A stretch of DNA of 32,300 bases from Phycisphaerales bacterium (GTDB lineage: Bacteria; Planctomycetota; Phycisphaerae; Phycisphaerales; UBA1924), in the NCBI GenBank assembly GCA_026647565.1, contig JAPKGU010000023.1, forward strand, positions 1-32,300, in the 5' to 3' direction. Position 1 is the stretch's first letter. Every line of letters starts with the position of its first letter. The translations under genes were made by a program, and so were the position numbers. This document shows positions 23,459 through 31,762 of the stretch, piece after piece. Below the pieces are notes generated by a model. That model searched no databases, had not been told where the DNA came from, and saw only the letters and a program-made list of their open reading frames with translations.

Positions 23459-25540
23459 ATGAGCTCAATCCCGCCCGGGCTGTCGCGAGTGCCCAACCTC
23501 ATCATGAGCCGCAACGCGCTCGCGTCCATCACGCGCAGCTCCGTCGGCCTCTACGCCGTCCAGCAGCAGCTCTCCACCGGCTCGCGCATCAGCCGGCCCG
23601 GCGAAGACCCCGTCGCCGCCGCGACCCTCTCCATCCTCGACGCCCGCCTCGAACGCTCCGCCCAGATCGTCCGAAACCTCGATCACGCCTCCGCTTCACT
23701 CGCCTCGCTCGACACCGCGCTCGGCGAGGCCTCCGATCTCGTCCTCGAAGCGCGGCAGATCGCCCTCGACCAGGTCAACTCCACCTACTCCGAGTCCGAC
23801 CGTGCCGCCCAGGCCACCGTCGTCGACTCACTCCTCCAGCAGCTCTTCTCCCTCTCCAACCGCACAGGCGTCCAAGGACACCTCTTCGGAGGAACCGCCC
23901 CGGGAACCCCGCCCGTCACCGAGTTCTTCGGCGCCTATCGCTACGCCGCGCCCTCAGGTGGCCTGCTCACCGACCTTCGACATGGCTCCGCCGCACCGCT
24001 CACGCTCGGCAACGGCAACGCGATCGGCGCCACCTCCGCACGCGTCGCCGGCTTCGTCGATCTCGACCCATCCCTCACCGCCGCCACACGCCTCAACGAT
24101 CTCCGCGGCGCGCGCGGCCTCGGCGTTGCCACCGGCTCCATCTCCATGCGATTCGACGGCGGGCCTGCCGCCACCATCGACCTCTCGAACGCCGACTCCG
24201 TCGGCGATGTCACCGACGCCCTCACCGCCGCCATCAGACTCTACGAATCGGACAACGGCGTGACCATTCTCGGCCCCGCTGGCGTCTCCGCCTCCGGCGG
24301 CTCCATCAGCATCGACATCGTTCCAGGCCCGCCCGATCCCCAACTCACCTTCGCAGACATCGGCTCCGGCGTCACCGCCAAGGACCTCGGACTCGCCTCG
24401 GACGCCACCCCCATCTCCTTCGATGCCACCTCCGCGCTCGGCCGGGACACCCAGCCGCGCCTCGCCTGGACCGCACCCCTCGCCTCCCTCCAGACGCTGG
24501 ACCTCGCGGGGGCCGGACCGCTCGGCTCCATCCGCATCTCCAACGCCGGGCGCACCAGGGACCTCGACCTCTCCGGTGCCGTCACCCTCCAGGACATCAA
24601 GAACACCATCGAAAGCGCCGGCCTCGGCGTCCGCGTCGTCATCAACAGCGCCGGCACCGGCATCGACGTCCTCAGCGAGGTCTCCGGACCCTCCTCGATG
24701 GCCATGTCCATCACCGACGCCAGCGGCACCAATCCCACCGCCACGCGCCTGGGCATCCGAACCTTCGCGCCCGAGACCCTCGTCTCCGAACTCAACAGTG
24801 GACGAGGCGTCCGAATCGTCCACAACCAGACCGACCCGATCACCGGACTTCCCGACCCCAATCGAGACGTCGACTTCAGAATCGCCCTGGGCGACACCGC
24901 CGGAACCTTCCTCACCGTGGACCTGCGCCCGCAAGATATGACCTCGATGCAGGCCGTTCTTGCGCGGATCAACTCGCAACTCGACGACGCAGCCGCTGCC
25001 GCCGGTTACCCCGCCGGGACCGTTCGTGCCGCGATCGGCGCCACCACCAACGGCATCATCCTCACACGCACCGGCTCGTTCACCGGCAACATGACGGTCG
25101 AGAGCGCCAACAACTCCGGCGCCGCCCAGGATCTCGGCCTGCTCGCCTCCGACACCTCGACCGACGGCTCGACCGTGACCGGCAGCGATCCCGCCTCCAT
25201 CCGGCCCGACAACCTCTTCACCGCCTTGCTCGATCTCCGCGAGGCCCTCGCGACCAACAGCACCTCTGGCATAGCGATTGCGGGAGAACGACTCGGAAGG
25301 TTCGTCGATCGCGTCGCGCAGGATCGCGGCACCGTCGGCGCCTACGCGCGACGCATCGACCAGGACCTCAGCCAGGAAGAAGGACGAAAGACGGTGGACC
25401 TCGCAACACGCAGCAGACTGATCGACACGGACTTCGCCGAGGCCGCCACGCGCCTCACGCTCCTCCAGACCCAGCTGACCGCGGGCATGCAGGCCGCGTC
25501 CATGGCAACCAGCCGAACGCTTCTGGACTTCCTGGGCTAA
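23459..25540 (+). CDS. flgL: Flagellar hook-associated protein 3, unusually large
   Basis: The second hook-filament junction protein. Flagellin-like ends are present: QQQLSTGSRISRPGEDPVAAATLS near residues 37-60 and DTDFAEAATRLTLLQTQLTAGMQAASMATSRTLLDFLG at the C-terminus. At 693 residues it is about twice the usual FlgL. The extra length is a central region with several flagellin-IN-like repeats, for example GPLGSIRISNAGRTRDLDL near 350 and similar segments around 220 and 480, which should form outward surface domains. ATG 23459 has GGAG 11 bases upstream; Met16 is an alternative start. It follows flgK by 24 bases. Confidence 0.9.
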   Translation: MSSIPPGLSRVPNLIMSRNALASITRSSVGLYAVQQQLSTGSRISRPGEDPVAAATLSILDARLERSAQIVRNLDHASASLASLDTALGEASDLVLEARQIALDQVNSTYSESDRAAQATVVDSLLQQLFSLSNRTGVQGHLFGGTAPGTPPVTEFFGAYRYAAPSGGLLTDLRHGSAAPLTLGNGNAIGATSARVAGFVDLDPSLTAATRLNDLRGARGLGVATGSISMRFDGGPAATIDLSNADSVGDVTDALTAAIRLYESDNGVTILGPAGVSASGGSISIDIVPGPPDPQLTFADIGSGVTAKDLGLASDATPISFDATSALGRDTQPRLAWTAPLASLQTLDLAGAGPLGSIRISNAGRTRDLDLSGAVTLQDIKNTIESAGLGVRVVINSAGTGIDVLSEVSGPSSMAMSITDASGTNPTATRLGIRTFAPETLVSELNSGRGVRIVHNQTDPITGLPDPNRDVDFRIALGDTAGTFLTVDLRPQDMTSMQAVLARINSQLDDAAAAAGYPAGTVRAAIGATTNGIILTRTGSFTGNMTVESANNSGAAQDLGLLASDTSTDGSTVTGSDPASIRPDNLFTALLDLREALATNSTSGIAIAGERLGRFVDRVAQDRGTVGAYARRIDQDLSQEEGRKTVDLATRSRLIDTDFAEAATRLTLLQTQLTAGMQAASMATSRTLLDFLG

Positions 25541-25695
25541 GGCCCACGCCGAACTCTCGGGGCCAACGCCCCGGCCGTTCATTCAAGGAATGTGCCCTCT
25601 CCCGCACCGGCCGCGGGAACCAGGGGTGCGAGCGAGGCCCGCCGATGGAGGGTGGGAGCCGCTCGCGTGGCCAGGCCGCGGAATTGGAGCGCACC

Positions 25696-26145
25696 ATGGA
25701 CGTGCGGACGACTCGGTTCGGTGTCATCCAGATCCAGGATGATCGGGTGATCACCTTCCCCGCCGGCCTCCTCGGGTTCGGAGGCCAGACTCGATTCTGC
25801 CTCTTGGAGCCGGGAGAGGACGCGTGCTTCTTCTGGCTGCAGTCGCTGGACGATCCGGCGCTTGCCTTCGTGGTGACGGACCCATCGATGTTCGTCCCCG
25901 AGTACTCGGTGCCGATCCGGGCCGAGCAGATGGAGTCACTCTCCCTCTCGAAGCTCGAGGACGCCCAGGTCTTCGTCATCGTCAACAAGATCGACGGGCA
26001 GCTCACAGGGAACCTCCAGGGCCCGCTCGTGATCAACACGCTCACACGCACCGGAGAGCAGATGGTCATCGCCGAGAAGCGATGGACCACCCGCCACCCG
26101 CTCATGCGCGTGGGACAGACCACGGCCGCACGCGCCTCGGCGTGA
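25696..26145 (+). CDS. fliW: Flagellar assembly factor FliW
   Basis: The 149-residue product matches Fli[24 protein letters not shown] at the start, then [19 protein letters not shown] near 50 and [21 protein letters not shown] near 95-115. FliW binds CsrA to relieve repression of flagellin translation, and is itself titrated by cytoplasmic flagellin. ATG 25696 has GGAG 8 bases upstream; a longer frame starting near 25645 is less likely. csrA follows 91 bases later and then flagellin, the standard partner-switch order. Confidence 0.92.
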   Translation: MDVRTTRFGVIQIQDDRVITFPAGLLGFGGQTRFCLLEPGEDACFFWLQSLDDPALAFVVTDPSMFVPEYSVPIRAEQMESLSLSKLEDAQVFVIVNKIDGQLTGNLQGPLVINTLTRTGEQMVIAEKRWTTRHPLMRVGQTTAARASA

Positions 26146-26222
26146 CGCGCAGCCACGGAGCAGAGTCGGGACGTCCGGCGTTCCCTCGGGGACGCCGCGG
26201 GCACATCGCACGGAAGCGAAGC

Positions 26223-26240
26223 AAAGGAGCACACGGATGC
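26223..26240 (+). promoter_or_regulatory. Candidate CsrA autoregulatory site at the csrA ribosome binding site
   Basis: AAAGGAGCACACGGATGC contains two GGA triplets, one in the Shine-Dalgarno sequence (26226-26228) and one overlapping the start codon (26235-26237) within ACACGGATG, which fits the CsrA consensus core ACANGGANG. Binding here would block csrA translation. This is an inference from the motif only. Confidence 0.5.
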
Positions 26241-26554
26241 TCGTGCTCTCACGACAGCGGGACGAAACCATCATGATCGGCGACGAGATCGAGATCACGG
26301 TGGTCGACATCAGAGGCGACAAGGTGCGCCTCGGCATCACGGCGCCGACACGGATCGCCGTGCATCGCAAGGAAGTCTACGAGGCGATCAAGCGCGAGAA
26401 CCAGCAGGCCGCACGCCTCGCCGGAGACCAGCTCACCACCCTCGGAAGGACCATCTCACCCGGACCCGCGCGGACGCGGGTCTCGGCACTCAGCGCGGGG
26501 AACGCGTCGAACCAGGGCGGGACGCTCCCGCCGCGCGCAGCCACCGGATCATGA
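26237..26554 (+). CDS. csrA: Carbon storage regulator CsrA with C-terminal extension
   Basis: An RNA-binding translational repressor. Residues 1-58 form the standard domain: [34 protein letters not shown] and the RNA-contacting [15 protein letters not shown]. The product has 105 residues, longer than the usual 60-75; the tail is Ala/Gly/Ser-rich and probably disordered, but in Bacillus the C-terminal part is where FliW contacts CsrA. AAAGGAG lies 8 bases before ATG 26237. Located between fliW and the first flagellin gene, it most likely represses flagellin translation. Its own leader carries GGA motifs. Confidence 0.93.
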   Translation: MLVLSRQRDETIMIGDEIEITVVDIRGDKVRLGITAPTRIAVHRKEVYEAIKRENQQAARLAGDQLTTLGRTISPGPARTRVSALSAGNASNQGGTLPPRAATGS

Positions 26555-26570
26555 ACATCGCACTCTCACG

Positions 26571-26585
26571 GGACCATCACGGAGG
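26571..26585 (+). promoter_or_regulatory. Candidate CsrA site in the leader of flagellin gene 1
   Basis: GGA triplets at 26571-26573 and 26581-26583 are ten bases apart, the second being part of the GGAGG ribosome site. The string TCACGGAGGATG is shared exactly with the leader of flagellin gene 2. Occupation by CsrA would block ribosome access. Confidence 0.45.
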
Positions 26586-26591
26586 ATGCCC

Positions 26592-28157
26592 ATGACACGC
26601 ATCAACAGCAACATCCCAAGCGTGATCGCCCAGGCGAACCTCGGCAAGACCAACCGCGAACTCGAGGTCCGGCTGCAGCGACTCTCCACAGGACTCCGCA
26701 TCAACCGCGGTGCCGACGATCCCGCGGGACTCATCATCTCCGAGCGCCTCCGCACGGAGATCCAGGGCAACGAGCAGGGCGTTCGAAACTCCGAACGCGC
26801 CTCCTCCGTCATCGCCACCGCCGAGGCCTCGCTCGCCGAGGTCAACGACCTCCTCAACTCCATCAAGTCCCTCCTCGTCGAGGCCGCCAACACCGGCGCC
26901 TTCTCCGACGCGGAGATCGAGGCCAACCAGCGACAGATCGACTCGGCCATCGAGTCCATCACCAGGATCTCCAACACCGCCTCCTTCGGCGGGCTCAAGC
27001 TCCTCAACGGATCACTCGACTACACCCTCTCCGGACTCGCCACCGACTCCATCACCATGGCAAAGGTCAAGGGCGCGTCCTTCATCGGACGAGACTCGCT
27101 CGAGGTCGAGGTCGACGTCGTCGCCTCCGCCCAGACCGCCGCCCTCTACATGCGCGGAGACCTCCCCACCCCCGGCGCGCCGCAGAACGGCACCATCCTC
27201 TCCAGCATGAACCTCCGAATCGCCGGGCCGCGCGGCGTCGTCGAACTCCAGTTCGCCACCGCCACCTCCCTCAACTCCATCGCCGACGCCGTCAACAAGG
27301 TCACCGGGCTCACGGGCGTCGAGGCCGAGCTCATCAACGGCTCCGTCAACTCCGGACTCACCTTCAGCTCCGAGGAATACGGCTCCGGACAGTTCGTCTC
27401 TGTCGAACGCACCAACCGGCCCACCGACGCCACCGCCGACTCCTTCAGACTCTACTCGTTCGTCGACAACGGCGAGGTCCCGGGTGCGCCCTTCCCATGG
27501 AGCTCCATCGGCTCCGTCCTCACCGAGGACAACCGCGACGAGGGCAAGGACGTCGTCGCCCTCATCAACGGCGCTCTCGCCACCGGAAAGGGACTCCAGG
27601 TCTCCGTCAACTCACCCTCACTCGCCGTCGACCTCCTCCTCACCGAGGCGTTCGCCACCGATCCCACCATCACCACGTCGTCCTTCCACATCACAGGAGG
27701 CGGCGCCCTCTTCCAGCTCGGGCCCCAGGTCACAAGCCAGCAGCAGGCGAACCTCGGCATCCCGACCGTCGCCGCGTCCCTCCTCGGAGGCACACTCGTC
27801 GACGGAAGACTCGAGTTCCTCTCCTCGCTCAAGACCGGAGAACGCAACTCACTCGCCGAGTCAAATGTCAGGAAGGACTTCTCCACCGCCTCCGACATCC
27901 TCGAATCCGCGATCGATCAGGTCTCCATCCTCCGCGGCTCCCTCGGCGCCTTCGAACGAAACGTCATCCAGACCAACGTTCGCTCGCTCCAGGCCGCCTT
28001 CGAGAACCTCTCCTCCAGCCAGTCGCGCATCCGCGACGCGGACTTCGCCCAGGAGACCAGCATGCTCACAAGGTCGCAGATCCTCGTCTCCGCAGGCACC
28101 TCCGTCCTCGCACTCGCAAATCAGCAGTCGCAGCAGGTCCTCCAGCTCCTCGGCTGA
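26592..28157 (+). CDS. fliC: Flagellin (first copy)
   Basis: The 521-residue filament subunit. D0/D1 ends are well kept: RINSNIPSVIAQANLGKTN, LQRLSTGLRINRGADDPAGLI and, at the C-terminus, RIRDADFAQETSMLTRSQILVSAGTSVLALANQQSQQVLQLLG. The central 200 residues are a variable surface domain. ATG 26592 is preferred over ATG 26586 because GGAGG (26581-26585) directly abuts the latter and sits six bases from the former. It lies 37 bases after csrA, probably on the same transcript, and is followed by a strong terminator. It differs from the second flagellin mainly in the central part, so the two are old paralogues. Confidence 0.94.
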   Translation: MTRINSNIPSVIAQANLGKTNRELEVRLQRLSTGLRINRGADDPAGLIISERLRTEIQGNEQGVRNSERASSVIATAEASLAEVNDLLNSIKSLLVEAANTGAFSDAEIEANQRQIDSAIESITRISNTASFGGLKLLNGSLDYTLSGLATDSITMAKVKGASFIGRDSLEVEVDVVASAQTAALYMRGDLPTPGAPQNGTILSSMNLRIAGPRGVVELQFATATSLNSIADAVNKVTGLTGVEAELINGSVNSGLTFSSEEYGSGQFVSVERTNRPTDATADSFRLYSFVDNGEVPGAPFPWSSIGSVLTEDNRDEGKDVVALINGALATGKGLQVSVNSPSLAVDLLLTEAFATDPTITTSSFHITGGGALFQLGPQVTSQQQANLGIPTVAASLLGGTLVDGRLEFLSSLKTGERNSLAESNVRKDFSTASDILESAIDQVSILRGSLGAFERNVIQTNVRSLQAAFENLSSSQSRIRDADFAQETSMLTRSQILVSAGTSVLALANQQSQQVLQLLG

Positions 28158-28197
28158 TCAGGCAAGAACGTCTCATAACCACATCATCGCCCGTTCA

Positions 28198-28231
28198 GGG
28201 GCCTCGCCGAATGGTTCGGCGAGGCCCCTTT
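28198..28231 (+). terminator. Intrinsic terminator after flagellin gene 1
   Basis: A perfect 14-pair stem (28198-28211 with 28215-28228) with a TGG loop is followed by TTT. It separates the two flagellin genes into different transcription units. Confidence 0.9.
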
Positions 28232-28461
28232 CGCATCCCCCCACCGCGATTTCCGCCACAACTCCTCCAGCCGCGCTCAACTGACCCCACCGAGGCGTCG
28301 ATGTCGAACGCCGACCCCCGGCGCGGTGCCGGACCAAGGGTCAGCAAGCCCCGGCTCGGACGCCGGGGAATCAACGGTGGACAGGGCCGTTTGGTTCGGC
28401 CCCACCCCAACGCGGGAAGGTCGGCAACGACACACGGGCCGAACCTGTCACGGAGGATGTC
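28232..28461 (+). promoter_or_regulatory. Structured leader/promoter region of flagellin gene 2
   Basis: Holds two clear hairpins, 28349-28368 (seven pairs, loop TCGGAC with a GGA) and 28384-28402 (six pairs). The ribosome site lies within TCACGGAGGATG at 28448-28459. A GGA in a hairpin loop plus a GGA in the ribosome site is the usual layout of a two-site CsrA target. No convincing sigma-28 or sigma-54 promoter was identified. Confidence 0.5.
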
Positions 28462-29970
28462 ATGAGTCGCATCAATACGAACGTCGGTTCTCTGGTCGGT
28501 CAGCGGGTCCTTGGCGCGAACAACTTCTCACTCACGAACTCGCTCCAGCGCCTGAGCACGGGTCTGCGCATCAACCGCGGCAAGGACGACCCTGCCGGCC
28601 TGATCGCTTCCGAGAACCTCCGCTCCGACATCCGCGGCCTCAACGCCGCCATCGGCAACGCCGAGCGCGCCGATCAGGTCGTCAACATCGCTGAGGGCGG
28701 CCTCCAGGAGATCTCCGGTCTTCTGACCGAACTCCAGGGCCTGCTCACCACGACCGCCTCGACCGCCGGCCTCTCCGGCGAGGAGAAGAAGGCGAACCAG
28801 CTGCAGATCGACTCGATCATGCAGACCATCGACCGCATCTCCTCCTCCACCTCCTTCCAGGGCTTCAAGCTCCTCAACGGCAACTTCGATTACCAGGTCT
28901 CCAGCGTCGACAGCGGGGTCCAGGGCTACTCCGTCAACGCCGCCAAGCTGTCCGGCGGCGACTCGCTCGACGTCGAGGTCCTCGTCACCCAGTCCGCCCA
29001 GCAGGGGCAGCTCTACCTCTCCTTCGCCGCAGGCAACCTGAACCTCGGCGGTTCCGGCGAACAGTTCACCATCGAGATCGCCGGCTCGCTCGGCTCTCGC
29101 GAGCTCCAGTTCTCCTCCGGCACCTCGGTCGCCGACATCGCCGCCGCGATCAACACCTACTCCGACGTCACCGGCGTGACCGCCTCGGCCTCCTCGACCG
29201 GCCTCTCCATCCTGTCTAACGAGTTCGGCTCCTCGCAGTTCGTCTCCGTCAAGGTCGTTGACGACGCGGGCGCCACCGGCACCGACATCGGCGTCTACAA
29301 CTTCGAGTCCGACGACGCCACCACCATCAACACCACCGCCGCCAGCACCTTCGCGAACGCCAACAACGGCGTCCGCGACGCAGGCCAGAACATCGGCGGC
29401 ACCATCAACGGTCTCGTCGCGACCTCCACCGGCAAGACCCTCCGCGTCAACTCCGACTTCCTCGATGTCGAGCTCACCGTCGACACCGACACCGCCCAGT
29501 CCCTGGCCTCCGTCTCCGCCTTCTCCATCACCGGCGGCGGCGCCGACTTCCAGCTCGCCGGCTCGGTCGACATCGCCGGCAAGGTCTCGCTCGGCATCAA
29601 GGACGTGACCACCCGCAAGCTGGGCATCTCCGGCACCGGCTACCTGTCCGACCTCGGCTCCGGCAAGGCCTTCAACGTCGTCGACGGCGACATGACCGAG
29701 GCCCAGAAGATCGTCAACTCGGCGATCGAGCAGATCTCCGGCATGCGTGGCCGACTCGGCGCGTTCCAGAAGAACGTCGTCGGTGCGACCATCCGCTCGC
29801 TCAACATCGCGGTCGAGAACACCTCCGCCGCCGAGAGCGTGATCCGCGACACGGACTTCGCCACCGAGACCGCGGCCCTCACCCGCAACCAGATCCTGGT
29901 CTCGGCCTCGACGAACATCCTCGCGATCGCCAACAGCCAGCCGCAGGCCGTCCTCCAGCTCCTCGGCTAA
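28462..29970 (+). CDS. fliC: Flagellin (second copy)
   Basis: The 502-residue filament subunit. The N-terminus has SRINTNVGSLVGQRVLGANNF and LQRLSTGLRINRGKDDPAGLIASENLRSDIRGL. The C-terminus has VIRDTDFATETAALTRNQILVSASTNILAIANSQPQAVLQLLG. The middle contains a flagellin-IN-type segment (IEIAGSLGSRELQFSSGTSVADIAAAIN). ATG 28462 has GGAGG five bases upstream. The gene has its own long structured leader and its own terminator, so it is probably regulated separately from the first copy and may be the major filament protein. Serine and threonine content is high in the surface domain, giving possible glycosylation sites. Confidence 0.95.
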   Translation: MSRINTNVGSLVGQRVLGANNFSLTNSLQRLSTGLRINRGKDDPAGLIASENLRSDIRGLNAAIGNAERADQVVNIAEGGLQEISGLLTELQGLLTTTASTAGLSGEEKKANQLQIDSIMQTIDRISSSTSFQGFKLLNGNFDYQVSSVDSGVQGYSVNAAKLSGGDSLDVEVLVTQSAQQGQLYLSFAAGNLNLGGSGEQFTIEIAGSLGSRELQFSSGTSVADIAAAINTYSDVTGVTASASSTGLSILSNEFGSSQFVSVKVVDDAGATGTDIGVYNFESDDATTINTTAASTFANANNGVRDAGQNIGGTINGLVATSTGKTLRVNSDFLDVELTVDTDTAQSLASVSAFSITGGGADFQLAGSVDIAGKVSLGIKDVTTRKLGISGTGYLSDLGSGKAFNVVDGDMTEAQKIVNSAIEQISGMRGRLGAFQKNVVGATIRSLNIAVENTSAAESVIRDTDFATETAALTRNQILVSASTNILAIANSQPQAVLQLLG

Positions 29971-30004
29971 TCCGAGACGGCTGAACGAATCGACCTGACC
30001 TCAC

Positions 30005-30033
30005 GGCCCCGGGGCACTCCCCCGGGGCCTTTC
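30005..30033 (+). terminator. Intrinsic terminator after flagellin gene 2
   Basis: GGCCCCGGGG (30005-30014) pairs perfectly with CCCCGGGGCC (30020-30029) across a CACTC loop, followed by TTTCTC. It closes the flagellar gene run. Confidence 0.88.
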
Positions 30034-30075
30034 TCGTTCTCCGCCCAGGTCGCCCGGCGCGCCGATGATTGACGC

Positions 30076-31125
30076 ATGGCCCAGACGGCGGGACATCCCG
30101 TGCGCAGCAGACGCTCCGCCCGCGCACGACCCGAGCGCCCCACCGAAGGGCTGCCCGCCGGGCTCGCGCCGGACCTCGACCGGTTCTTCGCCTACCTCCG
30201 CGTTGAATGCGGCTTCCGCCCCAACACCCTCCAGGCCTATCAGCGGGACGCCATCGACATGGCCCAGGACCTCGCCCAGCAGGGCACCACGGCCTGGAAG
30301 CAGGTCAGCGGGCGCGACCTGGCCTCGCATCTCGCGCGGCTCCACAGCCAGCGGGGCATGGAGCCATCCAGCGTCGCCCGCCACCTGGCCACCGTCCGCG
30401 TCTTCTTCCGATTCCTGCGCTCGTGTGCCGTGATCTCCGAGGACCCGACCGAGATCCTCGAACGCCCCACACGCTGGAAAAAGCTCCCGGACGTCCTCTC
30501 GCCGAAGCAGATGCGCTCGCTTCTCGAAGCGCCGCGCCCGACGACGCGCACCAGGCCCCACGGCGACATCGAGGCCAAAGCGGGAGGCCGCGCCGGACCG
30601 CCGCGCGCCCCGGACGAACTCTGGATGCGTGACCGGGCGATGCTCGAGCTCATGTACGCCTGCGGGCTTCGCGCGAGCGAGACGGCGGACATGCTGCTCA
30701 CCGACTGGACGCCGACGATCGGCGTCGTGCGCGTGCGGGGAAAGGGCGACAAGGAGCGGATCGTGCCCGTCGGCACGCCCGCGATCAGCGCGGTCGAGGC
30801 GTACCTGAAGGACTGTCGCCCGAGGCTCGCGCGCCCGGACGGGCGCGACCGGGGCCGCCTGCTGCTGTCGGTGCGCGGCCTGCCGCTCGAGCGCGTGGCC
30901 GTATGGCAACTGGTGCGGAAGCACGCGAACGCCGCGGGGCTGCGCAACGTGCACCCGCACGTGCTCCGCCACTCCTTCGCCACCCACCTGCTGATGGGCG
31001 GCGCGGACCTCCGTGTGGTGCAGGAACTCCTGGGGCACGCCGACATCGGCACCACGCAGGTCTACACGCACGTGGACGGCTCGCGTCTGCGGAGCGTCCA
31101 CAAGAAGTACCACCCGCGCGGGTAG
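30076..31125 (+). CDS. xerD: Tyrosine recombinase of the XerC/XerD type
   Basis: A 349-residue site-specific recombinase that resolves chromosome dimers with a partner Xer protein at dif. The N-terminal SAM-like DNA-binding domain spans about 30-125. The catalytic domain carries Arg199 (CGLRASE), Lys223 (GKGDKER), His295-x-x-Arg298 (HPHVLRHSF), His321 (LLGHADI) and the nucleophile Tyr330 (TQVYTHV), a complete set. The product is longer than the usual 300 residues because of a basic N-terminal tail of about 28 residues and a roughly 30-residue insertion (about 153-182) before the catalytic domain. Whether it is XerC or XerD cannot be decided here. A housekeeping role is more likely than a phage integrase, as no mobile-element genes flank it. 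Confidence 0.9.
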   Translation: MAQTAGHPVRSRRSARARPERPTEGLPAGLAPDLDRFFAYLRVECGFRPNTLQAYQRDAIDMAQDLAQQGTTAWKQVSGRDLASHLARLHSQRGMEPSSVARHLATVRVFFRFLRSCAVISEDPTEILERPTRWKKLPDVLSPKQMRSLLEAPRPTTRTRPHGDIEAKAGGRAGPPRAPDELWMRDRAMLELMYACGLRASETADMLLTDWTPTIGVVRVRGKGDKERIVPVGTPAISAVEAYLKDCRPRLARPDGRDRGRLLLSVRGLPLERVAVWQLVRKHANAAGLRNVHPHVLRHSFATHLLMGGADLRVVQELLGHADIGTTQVYTHVDGSRLRSVHKKYHPRG

Positions 31126-31132
31126 GCCGACC

Positions 31133-31672
31133 TCACTGGCCGATCGCGGTGCGCAGCCCCACGAGCGCCTCGGCCTGCGTCAACCCGTCGACCTCCACCA
31201 CCTCGTCGGCCAGCGCGAGATAGATCGGGTCCCGGCGCTCGAGCACGCCCTCGATCTCCTCGAGCGTGCCCGCGCCCGTCAGTGTGGGACGATCCGCGTT
31301 GGAGGCGAGCGAGAGCCGCTCGCGCAGCGTCGAAGCGGACGCTCGGAGGTACACGATCAGCCCGCGTGCCGTGCGCTGCTGGTCGATGAGCATGTCGCGC
31401 GCACCCGGCGCGGTGGGGGTGCCGCCCCCGAGTGCGAGAACGATCCCCTGGTGGCGCAGCTTGTCGTGCAGTGCCGCGGCCTCGGCGCGCCTGAAGGCCT
31501 CCTCGCCGTCCAGTCGCCACGCCTCGGCGACGGAGGCCCTCCCGAGGTGGCGGGGCGTGACATCGTCCAGGTCGATAAAGTCGCGTGCGGACTCCAGGGC
31601 GAGTTCACGCCCGAGCGTGCTCTTGCCGCACCCGCGGAGTCCGATCAGGATGGTGGTGGGCTGCCCGGCCAT
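31133..31672 (-). CDS. aroK: Shikimate kinase
   Basis: Phosphorylates shikimate in aromatic amino acid synthesis. The 179-residue product has the Walker A loop GLRGCGKST at 11-19, the shikimate/Mg-binding DLDD at 34-37, GEEAFRRAEAAAL near 57-70, LALGGGTP (Walker B region) near 79-86, and a RPTL lid segment near 128. All key residues are present. ATG 31672 starts just before the first strand; an upstream in-frame start at 31732 is unlikely. The ribosome site is weak. It converges with the recombinase gene with only 7 bases between stops. Confidence 0.9.
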   Translation of the reverse strand: MAGQPTTILIGLRGCGKSTLGRELALESARDFIDLDDVTPRHLGRASVAEAWRLDGEEAFRRAEAAALHDKLRHQGIVLALGGGTPTAPGARDMLIDQQRTARGLIVYLRASASTLRERLSLASNADRPTLTGAGTLEEIEGVLERRDPIYLALADEVVEVDGLTQAEALVGLRTAIGQ

Positions 31673-31762
31673 CGCCCGGCAGTGTACCGGACACCGCCCC
31701 GGCGCGAGACGCCACCCCGATCCGGACCGCACACGGCTCTGGAGCGTGGTGCCGCCCCGGAA

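Noticed and set aside
23101-25695. Very long plus-strand frame running across flgK and flgL into fliW
   Set aside because: Only the fliW part is protein-like; the rest is Arg/His/Pro-rich out-of-frame translation of flgK and flgL.
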